From assembly GCA_014523625.1 (NCBI GenBank), contig JAATVP010000179.1, positions 1 to 17,007 on the forward strand: a stretch of DNA of 17,007 bases, read 5' to 3'. Positions 15,769-17,007 of the stretch are shown here, one piece after another. The position numbers and the translations under genes were made by a program. The stretch comes from Nitrososphaerales archaeon TH5896. Its GTDB lineage: Archaea; Thermoproteota; Nitrososphaeria; Nitrososphaerales; Nitrososphaeraceae. Position 1 is the stretch's first letter. Each line of letters begins with the position of its first letter. The notes beneath the pieces were generated by a model. The model ran no database searches, was not told where the DNA came from, and saw nothing but the letters and a program-made list of their open reading frames with translations.

Positions 15769-15857
15769 CAGGACTTCAGCTGAAATATTTGAATAAATAT
15801 GTTTTTAATTAAATGATCTATATAGGAAAAAATACAAATATATAGTTAACCCAACTA
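15769..15857. promoter_or_regulatory. Divergent promoter region, PUA-NAC and AbrB-PhoU
   Basis: On the minus strand TATTTAT (15793-15799) predicts transcription start near 15770, making the TTG at 15768 leaderless. On the plus strand there are two candidates: CTATATAG (15819-15826, start near 15847) and AAATATATAG (15836-15845, start near 15866). The second would begin the mRNA right at the GTG at 15867, the fourth codon of the PhoU-type gene. A GTTAAC lies at 15845-15850. Confidence 0.5.
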
Positions 15858-16937
15858 GTGTTTGCGGTGGCATCGGCAGAAAATAGGCAATCTACTGATC
15901 AAAGGGAAGAGACGCGAAAGATACAGTACACCGGAGGGTCCTCTTTTATCGTTTCTTTACCTAAGAGATGGATTCAGGAGTTAGGACTCAAACAGGGAGA
16001 TCACGTCTTGATTTCGAGACAGGGAAACTCGTTCTTGCAGATCTCCCCTGCCTCGCGTAGATCAATTAAGGAGCAGAAGGAAGCCACTATAGAAGTACTA
16101 AAGGAGAATAATCCATACTATCTTGCTAGAAAATTGGTTTCTCTTTATTTCCTTGGCTACCACATGATTCACATTTTTCCAAAAGAAAACAACAGATTAA
16201 CTAGTGACCAACGAGAAGTAATAAAGGATCTAGTACGACGACTCTTGATGGGAACAGAGATTATTGCGGACTCTGCTAGTGGAATGACATTGCAGGTTCT
16301 AATTAATTTGCTGGATTTATCAGTTGACGCAGCTTTTAAGAGAATGATACTTATTGCCAAGTCGATGCACGCTGACGTCATGCTTTCAATGAAGGAGAAC
16401 AATATAGAATTAGCTAAAGAAGTACTAAAGTCAGATGATGAGGTTGACCGGTTTAGCTTTTACATAGTTAGGCAGCTAAATATTGCAATTAAGAACGAGT
16501 ATCTACTTAGCGAAATTGGTCTCCAAGACTCTAGGAGCTGCTTGGGATATAGACTAATTACCAAATTTGCAGAAAGGATAGCAGATCATGCTGTGTTAAT
16601 AGCTAAAGAGCTAATAGATTCTAAGCGACCGGTTAATCTCGATATCGTGAAAAGGATTACTACAATGAGCAATTTCGCTTTGGCTGTATTGGATGAAGCC
16701 TGTTTGTCTATGTTTAAACAGGATTATAATTCAGCCGACAAAGCAATCGAGAAGGCTCGGGAAATAGACTATTTAGAAAAGTCAATCATGAATGGTTTAA
16801 GTAATTTGAGAAACATGAATGATATCTATCGAATTAAAATAATAACTGAAAACCTTCGACGAGTTGCAGAATACTCGAGCGATATTGCAGAAATTGTACT
16901 CAACATGACAGTCCAGCAAACTTTAAAGAAAGGTTAA
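15858..16937 (+). CDS. AbrB-PhoU fusion regulator
   Basis: Resembles archaeal phosphate-uptake-type regulators with an AbrB/SpoVT DNA-binding domain fused to PhoU bundles. Residues 21-64 form the swapped-hairpin AbrB domain (YTGGSSFIVSLPKRWIQELG, LKQGDHVLISRQGNSFLQISP). Residues ~85-135 are a linking helical region, and two PhoU-type repeats follow at about 150-235 and 240-350, with DDEVDR (193-198) and KAREIDYLEKS as the acidic metal-binding type segments. The length of 359 is normal. The start is GTG at 15858, or possibly GTG at 15867 given the promoter. No pst transporter or phosphate gene is adjacent, so a phosphate role is only inferred from the family. Confidence 0.85.
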   Translation: MFAVASAENRQSTDQREETRKIQYTGGSSFIVSLPKRWIQELGLKQGDHVLISRQGNSFLQISPASRRSIKEQKEATIEVLKENNPYYLARKLVSLYFLGYHMIHIFPKENNRLTSDQREVIKDLVRRLLMGTEIIADSASGMTLQVLINLLDLSVDAAFKRMILIAKSMHADVMLSMKENNIELAKEVLKSDDEVDRFSFYIVRQLNIAIKNEYLLSEIGLQDSRSCLGYRLITKFAERIADHAVLIAKELIDSKRPVNLDIVKRITTMSNFALAVLDEACLSMFKQDYNSADKAIEKAREIDYLEKSIMNGLSNLRNMNDIYRIKIITENLRRVAEYSSDIAEIVLNMTVQQTLKKG

Positions 16938-16965
16938 AACAGGATTATCTAAGGGACTATTAAAC

Positions 16966-17007
16966 TTGCCAACATCGTCGTCGTCATCATTTTGCGAAGT
17001 ATGCGGG
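16966..17007 (+). CDS. Start of a zinc-ribbon gene, perhaps aMBF1 (partial)
   Basis: Fourteen codons run from TTG at 16966 to the window edge: a Pro-Thr-Ser start, a run of five Ser, then FCEVCG. A CxxCG so close to the N-terminus is how archaeal multiprotein bridging factor (aMBF1) begins, a zinc ribbon plus helix-turn-helix protein. Other small zinc-ribbon proteins start similarly. The gene follows the AbrB-PhoU stop by 28 bases and could be read with it. Too little is visible to be sure that it is a gene. Confidence 0.45.
   Translation, partial: MPTSSSSSFCEVCG

Overview
The window looks like chromosomal DNA from an AT-rich archaeon of the Nitrososphaeria (Thaumarchaeota) type. The evidence is the gene content: an archaeal-type aspartyl-tRNA synthetase in one unit with gatC, gatA and gatB, a homodimeric-type archaeal NAC protein, a NurA-HerA pair, an AbrB-PhoU fusion regulator, and winged-helix proteins with a small N-terminal strand-helix module that I associate with thaumarchaea. 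Archaeal TATA-like boxes lie about 25 bases before several start codons, and many starts are TTG or GTG. The genus cannot be fixed, and nothing here proves ammonia oxidation.

Layout from left to right. Bases 1-670 hold no convincing gene but contain a cluster of GTTAAC palindromes (424-495). Then come pepF, an M3 oligopeptidase (minus); valS and hemD (plus, 14 bases apart); an orphan, divergent P-II signal protein (plus); nurA and herA (minus, 4-base overlap); two convergent winged-helix genes at 9082-9588 (plus) and 9626-10219 (minus); aspS-gatC-gatA-gatB (plus); a PUA/Tma20-like gene and NAC (minus, 4-base overlap); an AbrB-PhoU regulator (plus); and the first 14 codons of a CxxC gene that may be an aMBF1-type factor.

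How the genes work together. The largest block serves translation. valS charges tRNA-Val. aspS plus GatCAB very probably makes Asn-tRNA(Asn) indirectly, through Asp-tRNA(Asn). The PUA protein and NAC act at the ribosome. nurA-herA encodes the nuclease and hexameric translocase used in DNA end resection, here without mre11 or rad50 nearby. hemD belongs to tetrapyrrole synthesis. P-II and PhoU-type proteins point to nitrogen and phosphate sensing.

There is no sign of a mobile element, CRISPR array, rRNA or tRNA gene. The most interesting signals are a perfect 10-base-arm inverted repeat in the nurA/winged-helix divergent promoter, the GTTAAC cluster in the left non-coding region, and a P-II protein that lacks several classical ligand-binding residues. 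I did not find a clear new multi-gene system; the nurA-herA/winged-helix neighbourhood is the best candidate for unrecognised regulation.
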